A stretch of 64,000 bases of DNA from NCBI GenBank assembly GCA_012103505.1, contig WLWP01000001.1, positions 62,001 through 126,000 on the forward strand, written 5' to 3'. This document shows positions 51,385 through 60,258 of the stretch, one piece after another. Position 1 is the first letter of the stretch; each line of letters starts with the position of its first letter. The notes beneath the pieces were generated by a model. It was not told the origin of the DNA. It worked only from the letters and a program-made list of their open reading frames with translations, and did no database searches. The translations under genes and the position numbers were made by a program. Source of the stretch: Pseudomonadales bacterium (GTDB lineage: Bacteria; Pseudomonadota; Gammaproteobacteria; Pseudomonadales; Azotimanducaceae).

Positions 51385-54276
51385 TTAAAACTTATAGCGA
51401 ACCTCTAAGCCCGCTAGCCGTGGATCAGTCGGCGCGCCTGTGCGTCGATAGAGTGATTCCTCAGTCGAACCATATTGTTCGATCTGACGCCAGCCGATGT
51501 CGTTAAACACATTGTTAACGAATGCAGCGACCATCACGCTCTCCTCAGCATTGTGCCAAGTTGCACGCAAATCAAATCGGTCGTAGCTTGGTGCCGATTG
51601 GTCTTTCTGTTCGAAAACAGAGAAGTACACGCGGTCAATCCACGAATAGTTAGCTAGGAATTCCAGACGTCCGTTATCACCTAGCTGATAGCTATACATT
51701 GCCCAGCCGCCACCCTTTTTCTCGGGTACTCGCAACATTTGGTTGCCCTTGATGTTGATGAAGTTGTCCGCAGCATTGAACAAACTTGCCGGTCGAAGCG
51801 GGTTGTTGGGATCGATAACTAACTGATCAGACGTGTACTCGGTGCCGGTGTAACTAACGTGTGCGCCGATGGTTAAGTTATCCGTGGCCAGCCAAGTGAT
51901 GTCTGCATCAAAGCCTTTCATCTCTGCTTCAGGCACTGCGATGACGTTCGTCGTGTAGCCGCCTGAGAACGCTAAGCCGTTTGCGAAGGTATGTACATTC
52001 TCGTAGTCATAAAAGTACACCGCTGCATTGAGCTGTAACTGGCCATCGAGCATTGTGCCTTTGTAGCCAAGTTCATAGGCGATGAGTTCTTCAGGATCGA
52101 AAACGGAGTTACTCGAGAAAAACACCAAGTTAAAGCCGCCGGAACGAAGTCCCTTCGTGGCGGAGAGATAGATCAGATCATCTTCAGTTGGTGTGTAATC
52201 GAGGTTGAGACGCCAAGTCACGTCTTCTGTGGCTTTGCTCAGCTGTCGAAAGAGAGAGTTACTTGCGGGAATACCGCCAACTAATAGTCTGTTGGGGTCC
52301 AAAATCTCGCCCGTTGTATCATCTAAATAACCGAGTGCGATATTGGTTGCCGCTAGGTCTGATGTACAGGTCGTGCCAACGTCACAGCCATTGCCGCCTG
52401 CGCCGAAGCCCAACGGTACGATATCTGCTTCACTATAGTAGAACACCGTCTCATAGCCATTGAGCTGGTCCCGAGCCCAGCGCAAACCGGAGGTTAGCGC
52501 CCACTTTTCGTTGAACGTATACACTGCCTGGCCGAAGGCTGCGAACGCATAACGCTCTGTGCGAGTAGTGTATTCGAGATCGGTGCCGTGAGTTTGCGGG
52601 CCATGCATAACGCGGTCCCCATCATCTCCAGACCAGGCCCCGAAGCAGTAGACATCTAACTGATCTCCAGCGCCGATGGCATCCCCTGTGAAACAGTTGC
52701 CAGGTAAAGCATTGCCTGCCGATAAGTTGTTCGCAGCCCCTCGAGCGGTAAAGAGATCAACTTTGCCTGGAAGGAAAGCGGCTGTGCCTGTTGGGTCGTC
52801 ATTTCTATAGCGAGAGCCGCAAGGTCGGTCTCTAAAGCAATTGTGGTCGTAGAAATCGCCACGTTGGGAGATTTTCGCATCGTAGTAAAACAATCCAGCG
52901 GTGATCGATAGATCCTCTGAGGGATCGATAAAGAACTGGAGTTCGTGTGAGACGTACTCAGTTTCTTGGATCACGTAGAAGGTACGGTCCATCGTCCTGC
53001 TGGAGGTTAGATCAGTATCGCTACTGCGATCGTAGAAGTAATCCGTGTAACCAAAGATATACTTCATGCCGAACTTGTCGTTGATATCCCACATGACGTC
53101 CATGGAAACGGCTTGTTGGTCAAAATACTCATCCTGCTGACCATTCGTATCCGTATCTAAATCATCGCCTTCGATGTCATCGAGACCAATCAAGCGCTGT
53201 CGACTAACGTCAGCGCCATAGGCGTAGTTAGGAGAATCTGTAGTGCCCAGAGTTTGCTTGTCAACACCAGAAGTGATGCGCTGAGCGGAGACTGTATCCC
53301 CCGTGGTGGGGTTGATGAAATTTGACATCGGTACCCCCGCGACGGCGCAACCTGTACCGCCGATTACCCCAGTTGTTGGCACGGGTGCGGTTCGAGTGAA
53401 CATGTCTGGACACACGTTGCCCGGATCAACTGCGCGATAGCCTATGGCGTATGTTGATGTATCCCTGGTGCTGCCGCCATTTTCACTGATATTAATGATA
53501 CCAGCGGCATCAGCGCCAGCCATGCGTCTAGCATAAGAACGCTCATTGGCTCGGAGATTGACCTCGATGTTGTCTGTTGGCGTGAAGCGCAAAGATAGGG
53601 CGTAGTTTTCATCACCATAGTTTCCTGGGTCGGGTGCACCCGAAAGGTCATCGTAGTATCCATCTCGGGTTCTCTTCACACCCGTCACACGACCTTGCAG
53701 TAAGTTTTCGATGAGTGGGCCGCTGATGACGCCATAGAGTTCCTTTAAGGCAAAGGATCCAGCGACGACTCGCATTTCCCCTTCAAACTCTTCGGACGGC
53801 TTTTTGTTGATGAAGTTGACGGCACCACCAATGGCGTTTCGTCCGTAGAGAGTGCCTTGAGGCCCCCTTAGGAACTCAATTCGCTCGATATCAAACAAGC
53901 CACCCTCCGTGGATGCAATACCGAAATCTTCTGAGTAAACGCCGTTTAAGTATGTGGCAATTCCTGGGTCGCCACCAAGAGAGCGAAAGTTTCTGCCGAC
54001 CCCTCGAATTGCCATGTCATACGGCTCGATCACCGCTGCCGGTACGAGGTTCTGCAAGTCTTCTTGATTGCGAATTCCGAAGTCTTCGATGAACTCGCCG
54101 GTAAAGGCGGTAATTGATATGGACGTATCGCTGACTGTGGACTCGCGTCGTTCTGCGGTTACGACTACTTCCTCAATACGACGCCCTTCGGCTTCCTGCG
54201 CGGAACCGATAGTTGGCATAGTCGCGAATAGTGCTGCTGCACCGATCGCAAACAAAGCTTTTAGAGCCTTGACCAT
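51385..54276 (-). CDS. TonB-dependent receptor
   Basis: 963 residues. Signal peptide (ALFAIGAAALFATMPTIGSA), then the TonB box near 33-44 (RRIEEVVVTAERRES). The plug domain has GDPGIATYLNGVYSED and ERIEFLRGPQGTLYGRNAIGG, and a 22-strand barrel ends in VRYKF with a terminal aromatic. The long barrel and hydrophilic loops suit uptake of a large or scarce substrate such as a siderophore, vitamin, or polycyclic compound; none can be chosen by sequence. ATG follows GGAGGGGAAA. A 33-codon ORF overlaps its start. Confidence 0.93.
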   Translation of the reverse strand: MVKALKALFAIGAAALFATMPTIGSAQEAEGRRIEEVVVTAERRESTVSDTSISITAFTGEFIEDFGIRNQEDLQNLVPAAVIEPYDMAIRGVGRNFRSLGGDPGIATYLNGVYSEDFGIASTEGGLFDIERIEFLRGPQGTLYGRNAIGGAVNFINKKPSEEFEGEMRVVAGSFALKELYGVISGPLIENLLQGRVTGVKRTRDGYYDDLSGAPDPGNYGDENYALSLRFTPTDNIEVNLRANERSYARRMAGADAAGIINISENGGSTRDTSTYAIGYRAVDPGNVCPDMFTRTAPVPTTGVIGGTGCAVAGVPMSNFINPTTGDTVSAQRITSGVDKQTLGTTDSPNYAYGADVSRQRLIGLDDIEGDDLDTDTNGQQDEYFDQQAVSMDVMWDINDKFGMKYIFGYTDYFYDRSSDTDLTSSRTMDRTFYVIQETEYVSHELQFFIDPSEDLSITAGLFYYDAKISQRGDFYDHNCFRDRPCGSRYRNDDPTGTAAFLPGKVDLFTARGAANNLSAGNALPGNCFTGDAIGAGDQLDVYCFGAWSGDDGDRVMHGPQTHGTDLEYTTRTERYAFAAFGQAVYTFNEKWALTSGLRWARDQLNGYETVFYYSEADIVPLGFGAGGNGCDVGTTCTSDLAATNIALGYLDDTTGEILDPNRLLVGGIPASNSLFRQLSKATEDVTWRLNLDYTPTEDDLIYLSATKGLRSGGFNLVFFSSNSVFDPEELIAYELGYKGTMLDGQLQLNAAVYFYDYENVHTFANGLAFSGGYTTNVIAVPEAEMKGFDADITWLATDNLTIGAHVSYTGTEYTSDQLVIDPNNPLRPASLFNAADNFINIKGNQMLRVPEKKGGGWAMYSYQLGDNGRLEFLANYSWIDRVYFSVFEQKDQSAPSYDRFDLRATWHNAEESVMVAAFVNNVFNDIGWRQIEQYGSTEESLYRRTGAPTDPRLAGLEVRYKF

Positions 54277-54362
54277 TTTCCCCTCCAGTTGATCAACGCT
54301 AACGAAGATTTTGTACTGCTTACCTCGTCTGTTGACTTGGTTGTGCGTCCCTTGTGGGACAT
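54261..54362 (-). CDS. 33-codon leader ORF overlapping the TonB receptor start
   Basis: ATG at 54362-54360 follows a near-perfect AGGAGGG with a 9-base gap. The frame MSHKGRTTKSTDEVSSTKSS and LALINWRGKWSRL runs to TAA at 54263-54261, so its last 16 bases overlap the receptor gene in another frame. Its ribosome-binding sequence is at least as strong as the receptor's. The peptide is basic and rich in Ser and Thr. Overlap favours translational coupling of the receptor. Whether the peptide is made cannot be told from the sequence. Confidence 0.5.
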   Translation of the reverse strand: MSHKGRTTKSTDEVSSTKSSLALINWRGKWSRL

Positions 54363-54383
54363 TTAGTTTTACCCTCCTGGATA

Positions 54384-54412
54384 TTTGTACGCCTTAAATT
54401 TAGTGGTGTCAA
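54384..54412 (-). promoter_or_regulatory. candidate sigma-70 promoter for the TonB receptor
   Basis: TTGACA (54412-54407) and TACAAA (54389-54384) on the minus strand are 17 bases apart. The transcript would start near 54377 and give a leader of about 100 nucleotides holding the AGGAGGG site and the leader ORF. A GTCCC-ACAA-GGGAC inverted repeat (54360-54347) at the ORF start could hide or open its beginning. Confidence 0.5.
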
Positions 54413-54470
54413 TTTGACGAAGATGGCCATTTAAATGGTCCGACACGGTGTTTGGGCGGGGCAATGGTGA

Positions 54471-54500
54471 AAAAAAGCGTCCTGTTACCAGGACGCCCTT
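54471..54500 (-). terminator. rho-independent terminator after the small secreted protein gene
   Basis: On the minus strand GCGTCCTG pairs exactly with CAGGACGC around a 4-base loop (54496-54477), followed by TTTTTT (54476-54471). This is 128 bases past the stop of the gene at 54625-54909. The stretch 54277-54624 otherwise holds only the leader and promoter of the TonB receptor; no further gene is seen. Confidence 0.7.
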
Positions 54501-54624
54501 TAGCCTCAGGTGACGGTTGGAGAGCGTCTTCTGAAACTAAAGCTCAGAAACGCTCAAAGTTACTGTTGGGCAACTTGACTGTCTGAAGTGAACTGGATGT
54601 TGAGGGCGAGTGTTTGGCCAGTTT

Positions 54625-54909
54625 TTACGCACTGATGGCTAACCGGTACACGTTCGCCGTCCTGCATACCCAACCTTCGACATTGAGTATGTGCTCGTTG
54701 TTTTCGAGACGATACTTGCCGCGATTCTTCAAAAAGGGGCGCGCATCATTGTCGGGATGTTTCTGGATAGCAGAAACGCAGTCAGCGATCGCGTTGTTTT
54801 TCGGGGTCGCATTGGCGGTGCCGGTCCCCGATCGTATATCTGCGTAAGCTACATTTGCACATAGAGCGAAGCTGGTGATTGCGATGAATTTGGTGAGTGG
54901 CATGTTCAT
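54625..54909 (-). CDS. small secreted protein of unknown function
   Basis: 94 residues. Signal peptide LTKFIAITSFALCANVAYA, about 5-23. The mature part is about 70 residues and has two cysteines (near C43 and C81) that could pair. A near-TATS motif IRSGTGTANATPKNNAI and a conserved-looking NRGKYRLENNEHILNVEGW follow. I do not recognise the family. ATG follows TTGGAGG. A terminator follows its end. It may be an outer or periplasmic binding protein, but nothing shows it. Confidence 0.6.
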   Translation of the reverse strand: MNMPLTKFIAITSFALCANVAYADIRSGTGTANATPKNNAIADCVSAIQKHPDNDARPFLKNRGKYRLENNEHILNVEGWVCRTANVYRLAISA

Positions 54910-55078
54910 AGTGATTCCTCCAACGGAACTAAATATTAAGTTGTGCCTGGTGGCGGAATCGAAATTTGGGTTCTTCGGCTGAGAAAGTCCTTTGGCTTGG
55001 CTGAGCGTTGGCTGATTTATCGCTGATGAAACTCTGAATAGACAAAAAGGTTAATAAAAACAGTCAGATACCGACGCC

Positions 55079-55098
55079 GTCGGCATCTAGACGCCGAC
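55079..55098 (-). terminator. hairpin after dppF-like gene
   Basis: GTCGGC (55079-55084) pairs with GCCGAC (55093-55098) across 8 bases; the minus strand then runs toward a T-rich segment (55056-55050). An alternative shorter hairpin CCGAC-GCC-GTCGG overlaps it. Confidence 0.4.
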
Positions 55099-55141
55099 AA
55101 CATCTAAAAGAAGTGTTTGTGAGCGTTCTAGCTGGAAGAAA

Positions 55142-56119
55142 CTAGCTAAAAAGGTGGCAGCGTACGTAGCCGTACGCGTTTTTGGTGGTCGCGGGGACGC
55201 TTTCTGCGCAGACTTCTAGTGCTTGGGGACAACGAGGATGGAATCTACAACCTTCTGGTGGGTTTCTTACGCTGGGCACCTCGCCAATGATTAGCGGTTG
55301 GCTTCTTTCGGCTTCGATTTCTGGGTTAGCGATGGGTACAGCGTCGAGCAGGGTTTTGGTGTACGGATGCTCGGGATTGGCAAAGAGTTCGTCTCGGCTC
55401 TTCAGCTCGACTATCTGTCCGAGATACATCACTGCGATCCGAGAGCTGACGTGTCGCACCACAGATAAGTCGTGCGAAATAAAAAGATAGGTCAAACCTA
55501 GATCGCGTTGTAGGTCCATCAGTAAGTTAATGACTTGAGCTTGGATAGACACATCCAGAGCAGATACGGCCTCGTCGCAGATCAATAAGTCTGGTTCAAG
55601 GGCGAGCGCGCGTGCGATCCCAATCCGTTGTCGTTGGCCGCCAGAAAACTCATGCGGATAGCGATCCGCCATAGCAGGTAGCAGGCCCACTAGATCGAGC
55701 AGGTCTTTAACCCGGGCTTGATACTCTTCAGCTGGTTGCTCGGGTTTGTGTATTTTTAGCGGCTCACCAATGATATCGCGCACTTTCATGCGGGGGTTGA
55801 GCGATCCAAAGGGATCTTGATAAACCATCTGCATTTGTGTTCGAACTGGCCGCATGTCGCTGCGGGATAACTGAGTTATGTTGCGTCCGGCAAAGACGAC
55901 CTTGCCTTCAGTGATATCAACCATTTTCAAAACGGCCAAGGCAGTGGTCGATTTACCACACCCACTTTCGCCAACCAGACTCAAAGTCTCGCCCTGTTGG
56001 AGATCGAAGCTCAGACCGTCAACGGCTTTCACCGAGCCGATAACTTTCGAGACTAAAACGCCTTCAACTACGGGGAAGTGCACCTTTAAATCAGTGACAG
56101 AAAGTAGAGTTTCGCTCAC
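55142..56119 (-). CDS. dppF: peptide ABC transporter ATP-binding protein (DppF/OppF type)
   Basis: 325 residues. Walker A GESGCGKSTT near 54-63, signature FSGGQRQRIGIARAL near 160-174, Walker B PDLLICDEAVSALDVS near 178-193, H-loop SHDLSV near 212-217 and the OppF/DppF-type C-terminal extension with a GCRFHPRCPQALEVC cluster, which binds an iron-sulfur cluster in some family members. The GTG start is seven bases after the dppD-like stop. It supplies ATP hydrolysis for the DppBC permease. Confidence 0.92.
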   Translation of the reverse strand: MSETLLSVTDLKVHFPVVEGVLVSKVIGSVKAVDGLSFDLQQGETLSLVGESGCGKSTTALAVLKMVDITEGKVVFAGRNITQLSRSDMRPVRTQMQMVYQDPFGSLNPRMKVRDIIGEPLKIHKPEQPAEEYQARVKDLLDLVGLLPAMADRYPHEFSGGQRQRIGIARALALEPDLLICDEAVSALDVSIQAQVINLLMDLQRDLGLTYLFISHDLSVVRHVSSRIAVMYLGQIVELKSRDELFANPEHPYTKTLLDAVPIANPEIEAERSQPLIIGEVPSVRNPPEGCRFHPRCPQALEVCAESVPATTKNAYGYVRCHLFS

Positions 56120-56126
56120 AAGTGCC

Positions 56127-57086
56127 TCATCTAACGAAACAAGCTTTGAGATGGTTGGTATCGATCGCTTCTAGAGGCGGTGTCTCCAGGTGGCAAGCGG
56201 GTTGTACCGCGTTACACCGAGGCGCAAAGGGGCAGCCTTTGGTGGTCTGAGCGAGATCTGGCGGCTGTCCTTCGATCGTCGCCAACCGAGCATCAACTTC
56301 TCCATCTAGCGCTGGAATTGAAGCCATGAGCCCTTGCGTGTAGGGGTGATGAGGGTTTTTGTAGAGTTTTGGCGCTGGCGCGCTCTCTACTATCTGACCG
56401 GCATACATGACTGAGACGTGATCTGCGTAACGCGCAACGACACCGAGGTCGTGGGTGATTAAGATCAAAGCCGCGCCAGTTTCACGCGTCAGCTCTTTCA
56501 GTAGACCGAGAATTTGCGCTTGCACTGTCACATCTAGCGCGGTGGTCGGCTCGTCGGCAATGATGAGCTTGGGACTGCAGGCTAATGCCATTGCGATCAT
56601 GACCCGCTGACGCATACCACCGGAGAGTTGGTGCGGATATTCTGACAAGCGCCCAGCAGGGTCTGGGATCGCAACTTTGCGCAACAGTGACTCTGCTTCA
56701 AGCAAACCATCTCGCCAACTTAAGGCCTTGTGTAGAACGAGAGGTTCAGCGACTTGTTTGCCAATCGGTATGACTGGATTCAAAGAGGACATCGGTTCTT
56801 GGAAGATCATACTGATGCGATTACCGCGGATGGCCCGCATGTCAGCATCCTCAAAGGCGGCAAGGTCTTGCCCATCGAAAATTATCTGGCCACTATCGAT
56901 CCGTCCCGCTTCGCCAAGGAGTTGCAGGATACTGAGCGCAGTCACGCTCTTTCCCGATCCTGATTCTCCAACGACGGCGAGTGTTTCGCCTCTGTCGACT
57001 TCCAATCCAACTGACCGCAGCACCTGAAGACGACCGGCTTCTGTCCGAAAACTTACGGCAAGATCTTTGATCTCAAGGAGACTCAT
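56127..57086 (-). CDS. dppD: peptide ABC transporter ATP-binding protein (DppD/OppD type)
   Basis: 319 residues from ATG of [13 protein letters not shown]; an earlier in-frame GTG adds unlike residues. Walker [11 protein letters not shown] near 36-45, signature [15 protein letters not shown] near 152-166, Walker [16 protein letters not shown] near 170-184, H-loop THDLGV and a C-terminal cysteine-containing [15 protein letters not shown]. The start overlaps the stop of the DppC-like gene by four bases. With DppF it forms the ATPase pair of the transporter. Confidence 0.92.
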   Translation of the reverse strand: MSLLEIKDLAVSFRTEAGRLQVLRSVGLEVDRGETLAVVGESGSGKSVTALSILQLLGEAGRIDSGQIIFDGQDLAAFEDADMRAIRGNRISMIFQEPMSSLNPVIPIGKQVAEPLVLHKALSWRDGLLEAESLLRKVAIPDPAGRLSEYPHQLSGGMRQRVMIAMALACSPKLIIADEPTTALDVTVQAQILGLLKELTRETGAALILITHDLGVVARYADHVSVMYAGQIVESAPAPKLYKNPHHPYTQGLMASIPALDGEVDARLATIEGQPPDLAQTTKGCPFAPRCNAVQPACHLETPPLEAIDTNHLKACFVR

Positions 57087-57976
57087 CGCGCACCCCGCAT
57101 ACGAGGATCCAGTAGATCCCGTAACGCATCGCCATAAACGTTGATTGCGTACACTACTACCGTCAGACAAAGCCCTGGAGCGAGAGCTAGCCAGGGTCCG
57201 AGGTACATGTACGTACGACCTGCGCCACTAAGCATGCTGCCCCAGGTCGGCGCAGGTGGAGGCACACCCAGACCCAGGAATGACAGCCCGGCTTCGGCCA
57301 ATATGGTTGCACCGACTCGGGTTGTGAACAGGACAATCACCACAGGCATCACGTTGGGAAGGATGTGCCGCCAGAGAATACGCAAAGTACTCGCACCCAT
57401 CGATTCGGCAGCGTGGGTGTACATAGATTCTTTCACAGTCACAACCGAACCACGCACGATGCGGGATCCGGCGATGCCATAGAGGCAGCCTAAAATAATG
57501 ATGATCTGTGGAATACCCGGACCTACGATGGAGATCACAACGATGAGTAAAACAAGATCTGGAAAGGTCATCCAGGCATCAACGAAGCGTTGGATAAGCA
57601 TGTCGACTTTGCCGCCGAAGTAGCCTGAGATCACGCCAATGAGAATTGATATGACAGTGGCTAGAGATGCAGCGAGAAAACCCACAATCATGGAGAGCTG
57701 CGCGCCGAGCAGTACTCGAGAGAGCACATCGCGACCTAGGTGATCGGTACCGAACCAGTGTGCCCACGAAGGTCCTTGGAGGCGCACGGTGAGATCGGTA
57801 TCGTTCATGCCGTAGGGTGCGAGAACGTCTGCGAAAATCCCCAAAAACAGGAAGAGTAGAAATACGATGCCGCCGATCGCACCGAGACGCTTGTCACGCC
57901 ACAGTCTGTAGGTAAACGCGATCGCAGGATGGCGTTCGATGGCTTGTAACTGTGGTAGCGCGGATAGCTCGCTCAC
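57083..57976 (-). CDS. dppC: peptide ABC transporter permease (DppC type)
   Basis: 297 residues, about six membrane helices, with the N-terminal cytoplasmic stretch and the periplasmic-side GTDHLGRDVLSRVLLG typical of the DppC/OppC group. The EAA loop (MGASTLRILWRHILPNVMPV) that contacts the ATPases is near 200-219. The GTG start overlaps the TGA of the DppB-like gene. The substrate, oligopeptides or nickel, cannot be told. Confidence 0.92.
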   Translation of the reverse strand: MSELSALPQLQAIERHPAIAFTYRLWRDKRLGAIGGIVFLLFLFLGIFADVLAPYGMNDTDLTVRLQGPSWAHWFGTDHLGRDVLSRVLLGAQLSMIVGFLAASLATVISILIGVISGYFGGKVDMLIQRFVDAWMTFPDLVLLIVVISIVGPGIPQIIIILGCLYGIAGSRIVRGSVVTVKESMYTHAAESMGASTLRILWRHILPNVMPVVIVLFTTRVGATILAEAGLSFLGLGVPPPAPTWGSMLSGAGRTYMYLGPWLALAPGLCLTVVVYAINVYGDALRDLLDPRMRGAR

Positions 57977-58923
57977 TGGTGGCGAACCTTTGGATCTAGG
58001 AAGCCATAACTTAGATCGACTAACAAGTTGATCAACAGAACACCCAGCCCAACGATCAGAAAGATACCTGAAATTACGGGGTAGTCTCGTTGAAAGACCG
58101 CTTCTAATAGGAGCAAGCCCATACCGGGTACGACAAATATTTGTTCCAGAATGACAGCGCCGCCGATCAGGAGTGGGGCTTGTAGTCCGATCAGGGTGAC
58201 GACCGGGATGAGACCATTTCGCAACGCATGGCGCACGATCATCATATGCTCGGACAAGCCTTTTGCACGGGCAGTGCGTACATAGTCTTGTCGAAGCACT
58301 TCCAACATCATCGTGCGCGTCATACGCATAGTGACTGCAGACATGGATAGGCCAAGCAAAATTGCCGGTACGATCATGTGGCTGAGATTGGCAAGTGGAT
58401 CTTGGAAAAACGGTGTGTATTCAAGCGGTGGTGACCATCGCCACCAGACGGACGGAAACACCATCACCAGGGTGCCCAGCCAGAAACTAGGTACAGCTAA
58501 CATGATCAGCGAAAACGAGCGCGCGACGTAGTCGCCCATGGTGTCTTGGCGTAACGCAGAATAGATCCCGATAGGGATGGCAACAGTAAGAGCAACAATG
58601 AGTGCGAGCAACCCGAGCTCGAAGGTGATTGGCAGGGTTGCTTTTAGTTGCTCGGTAACCGGCGTGTTCTGCCAGAGGGAGCGCCCGAGATCACCTTGAA
58701 AGACACCCGCCACCCAGTCCACATATTGACTCATGACTGGCTGATCCAAGCCAAGGGCTGCCTCAATTCGCGCGCGATCCTGGCTTGTCGCAATGTCGTT
58801 TTGCGCCAACATCAAATCGATCACATCACCCGGGATCAAACGCATTGATACGAAGACGATTAAACTAGCGAAGAACAGTGTCGGGAGTAATGCAATTACC
58901 CGACGTGCGATGTAAGCCTGCAT
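57973..58923 (-). CDS. dppB: peptide ABC transporter permease (DppB type)
   Basis: 316 residues, first gene of the ABC set. Features of DppB permeases: an N-terminal membrane helix (LLPTLFFASLIVFVSMRLIPGD), a long periplasmic segment to about 95, five more helices, and the EAA loop (AKGLSEHMMIVRHALRNGL) near 220-238. ATG follows AGGAAACAAG. No periplasmic binding protein gene of this system lies next to the operon. The channel-like gene ends 30 bases upstream on the same strand. Confidence 0.92.
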   Translation of the reverse strand: MQAYIARRVIALLPTLFFASLIVFVSMRLIPGDVIDLMLAQNDIATSQDRARIEAALGLDQPVMSQYVDWVAGVFQGDLGRSLWQNTPVTEQLKATLPITFELGLLALIVALTVAIPIGIYSALRQDTMGDYVARSFSLIMLAVPSFWLGTLVMVFPSVWWRWSPPLEYTPFFQDPLANLSHMIVPAILLGLSMSAVTMRMTRTMMLEVLRQDYVRTARAKGLSEHMMIVRHALRNGLIPVVTLIGLQAPLLIGGAVILEQIFVVPGMGLLLLEAVFQRDYPVISGIFLIVGLGVLLINLLVDLSYGFLDPKVRHQ

Positions 58924-58953
58924 TGTTTTCTTACTTGTTTCCTACAGTTTGCG

Positions 58954-60192
58954 TTACGTTTTCAGCCAGCGTTCCGGCATTGTGTTCTCGACCAGCTGAG
59001 TAATGCTTATGCTGTTTATACCGTGTTCTGCGCCGACTTCCAAAGCAAACTGGGAGATGTCGTTGGTTCGTGCGAAGACCAATGCGTTGTTAAAGCGGCT
59101 CTTGATCCAGAGCGCCGTCCGCAAATTGTCCTGCTCCTGTCCAGTTCCTAAAATGACCGTAGGAGAGTCTGAACCTAGATTGACGTTTTCGGTAACACGG
59201 CGCCAAACCTCGGGATGAGAGATGTCTCCTTCGAATACGTTTTGTTTGAATGAGTACTGGAGGCGGTCTTGTTCGGCGACTACAAGCACGCGTCGGTCAG
59301 CGTCGATATCGACCACAGTGACTTCTTCGATTTCTTCCTCGGCGTTGTCTTGTAGCTCCTCAAGGACAGATTGACCAAAACGGCCAAAACCGGCGATGAC
59401 CACTGTGTCTTTGGACGCTGTGCGCTCAAAGTGCTCCAGCAAGCTACCTTTGACGAAGCCCTGTGCGGCCAGATTATAGGTATTGAAAACCTCACACTTG
59501 GCAGATAGCCCAGTCCCTTGGAGGGAGCGCATAAAGCGTAAGTTATGGCAGTGAAGAACAACTTTGGAACTTAGGCGAGGTGCGAGTTGTAGAATTCGCG
59601 AAGCCGCTTCGTAAGCTTGAAAGTCATTGTCACCCAGTAGCAAGACGCGCCGCGCCTTTCGGAGTCTGAGGTTCTGCAGCAGATAGTCGTGCGTTAGGTC
59701 GCCCACGACTGTACGCGCACGGTATTTTTGGCGCAGTTCTTGTTCTCGCACTGGGTCGAAAACTTTGTCGACAACGACAACTTTTACCCTCGGTGAGGTC
59801 CTTCGTAGTAGACGCAAGTAACTGATGGTCAGACGGCCGGAGCCGAAGACGATGATGTGGTTTTTGATATTCCGCAGCTGCCACTGGCTTGGCGAAAGGA
59901 CCTGAAAGATCGCTTCGATGACCGCGGATGCGGCAAGCAGCGGCGCGCCAAAGTAGGCGATCCAAAGCATGGTCTGGGCCCACACAGGCCCTCCTGTAGG
60001 GGTTCCAACGTCGAGGCCACCAACGACGAAGAAGCCCAGAGCATAATATGCTTTGGTGAGAATACCGGCATCGATAACATCTGGGCGCTCGGATAGTGGC
60101 GTACCGGCTAGAAGACCAAGGAAGCCACAAAGGAAAAGGCCAGCCGCGGCAAGCCAGCGCCAATTAAAGGGTTGGCGATACATAGACTCCAA
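58954..60192 (-). CDS. channel-like protein with two RCK/TrkA-N domains
   Basis: 412 residues (TTG start with GGGAG eight bases before; ATG three codons on is the alternative). Two N-terminal membrane helices (AAAGLFLCGFLGLLAG and AQTMLWIAYFGAPLLAASAV) flank a pore loop reading VGGLDVGTPTGGP, without the potassium filter TVGYGD. Two tandem NAD-binding Rossmann domains follow, with IIVFGSGRLTISYLR near 114-128 and VVIAGFGRFGQSVLEE near 260-275. It is likely an ion channel or transporter gated by nucleotide, but ion selectivity is unknown. Confidence 0.82.
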   Translation of the reverse strand: MESMYRQPFNWRWLAAAGLFLCGFLGLLAGTPLSERPDVIDAGILTKAYYALGFFVVGGLDVGTPTGGPVWAQTMLWIAYFGAPLLAASAVIEAIFQVLSPSQWQLRNIKNHIIVFGSGRLTISYLRLLRRTSPRVKVVVVDKVFDPVREQELRQKYRARTVVGDLTHDYLLQNLRLRKARRVLLLGDNDFQAYEAASRILQLAPRLSSKVVLHCHNLRFMRSLQGTGLSAKCEVFNTYNLAAQGFVKGSLLEHFERTASKDTVVIAGFGRFGQSVLEELQDNAEEEIEEVTVVDIDADRRVLVVAEQDRLQYSFKQNVFEGDISHPEVWRRVTENVNLGSDSPTVILGTGQEQDNLRTALWIKSRFNNALVFARTNDISQFALEVGAEHGINSISITQLVENTMPERWLKT

Positions 60193-60258
60193 TGCGTGTA
60201 CTCCCGATACAGAGTGTTGTTAAATGAATCCAGACTATATTAATCGGATGACACCGTT

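Noticed and set aside
54347..54360. Inverted repeat GTCCC-TTGT-GGGAC as a terminator of the TonB receptor leader
   Set aside because: No T run follows on the minus strand; it is more likely an mRNA structure at the leader ORF start.
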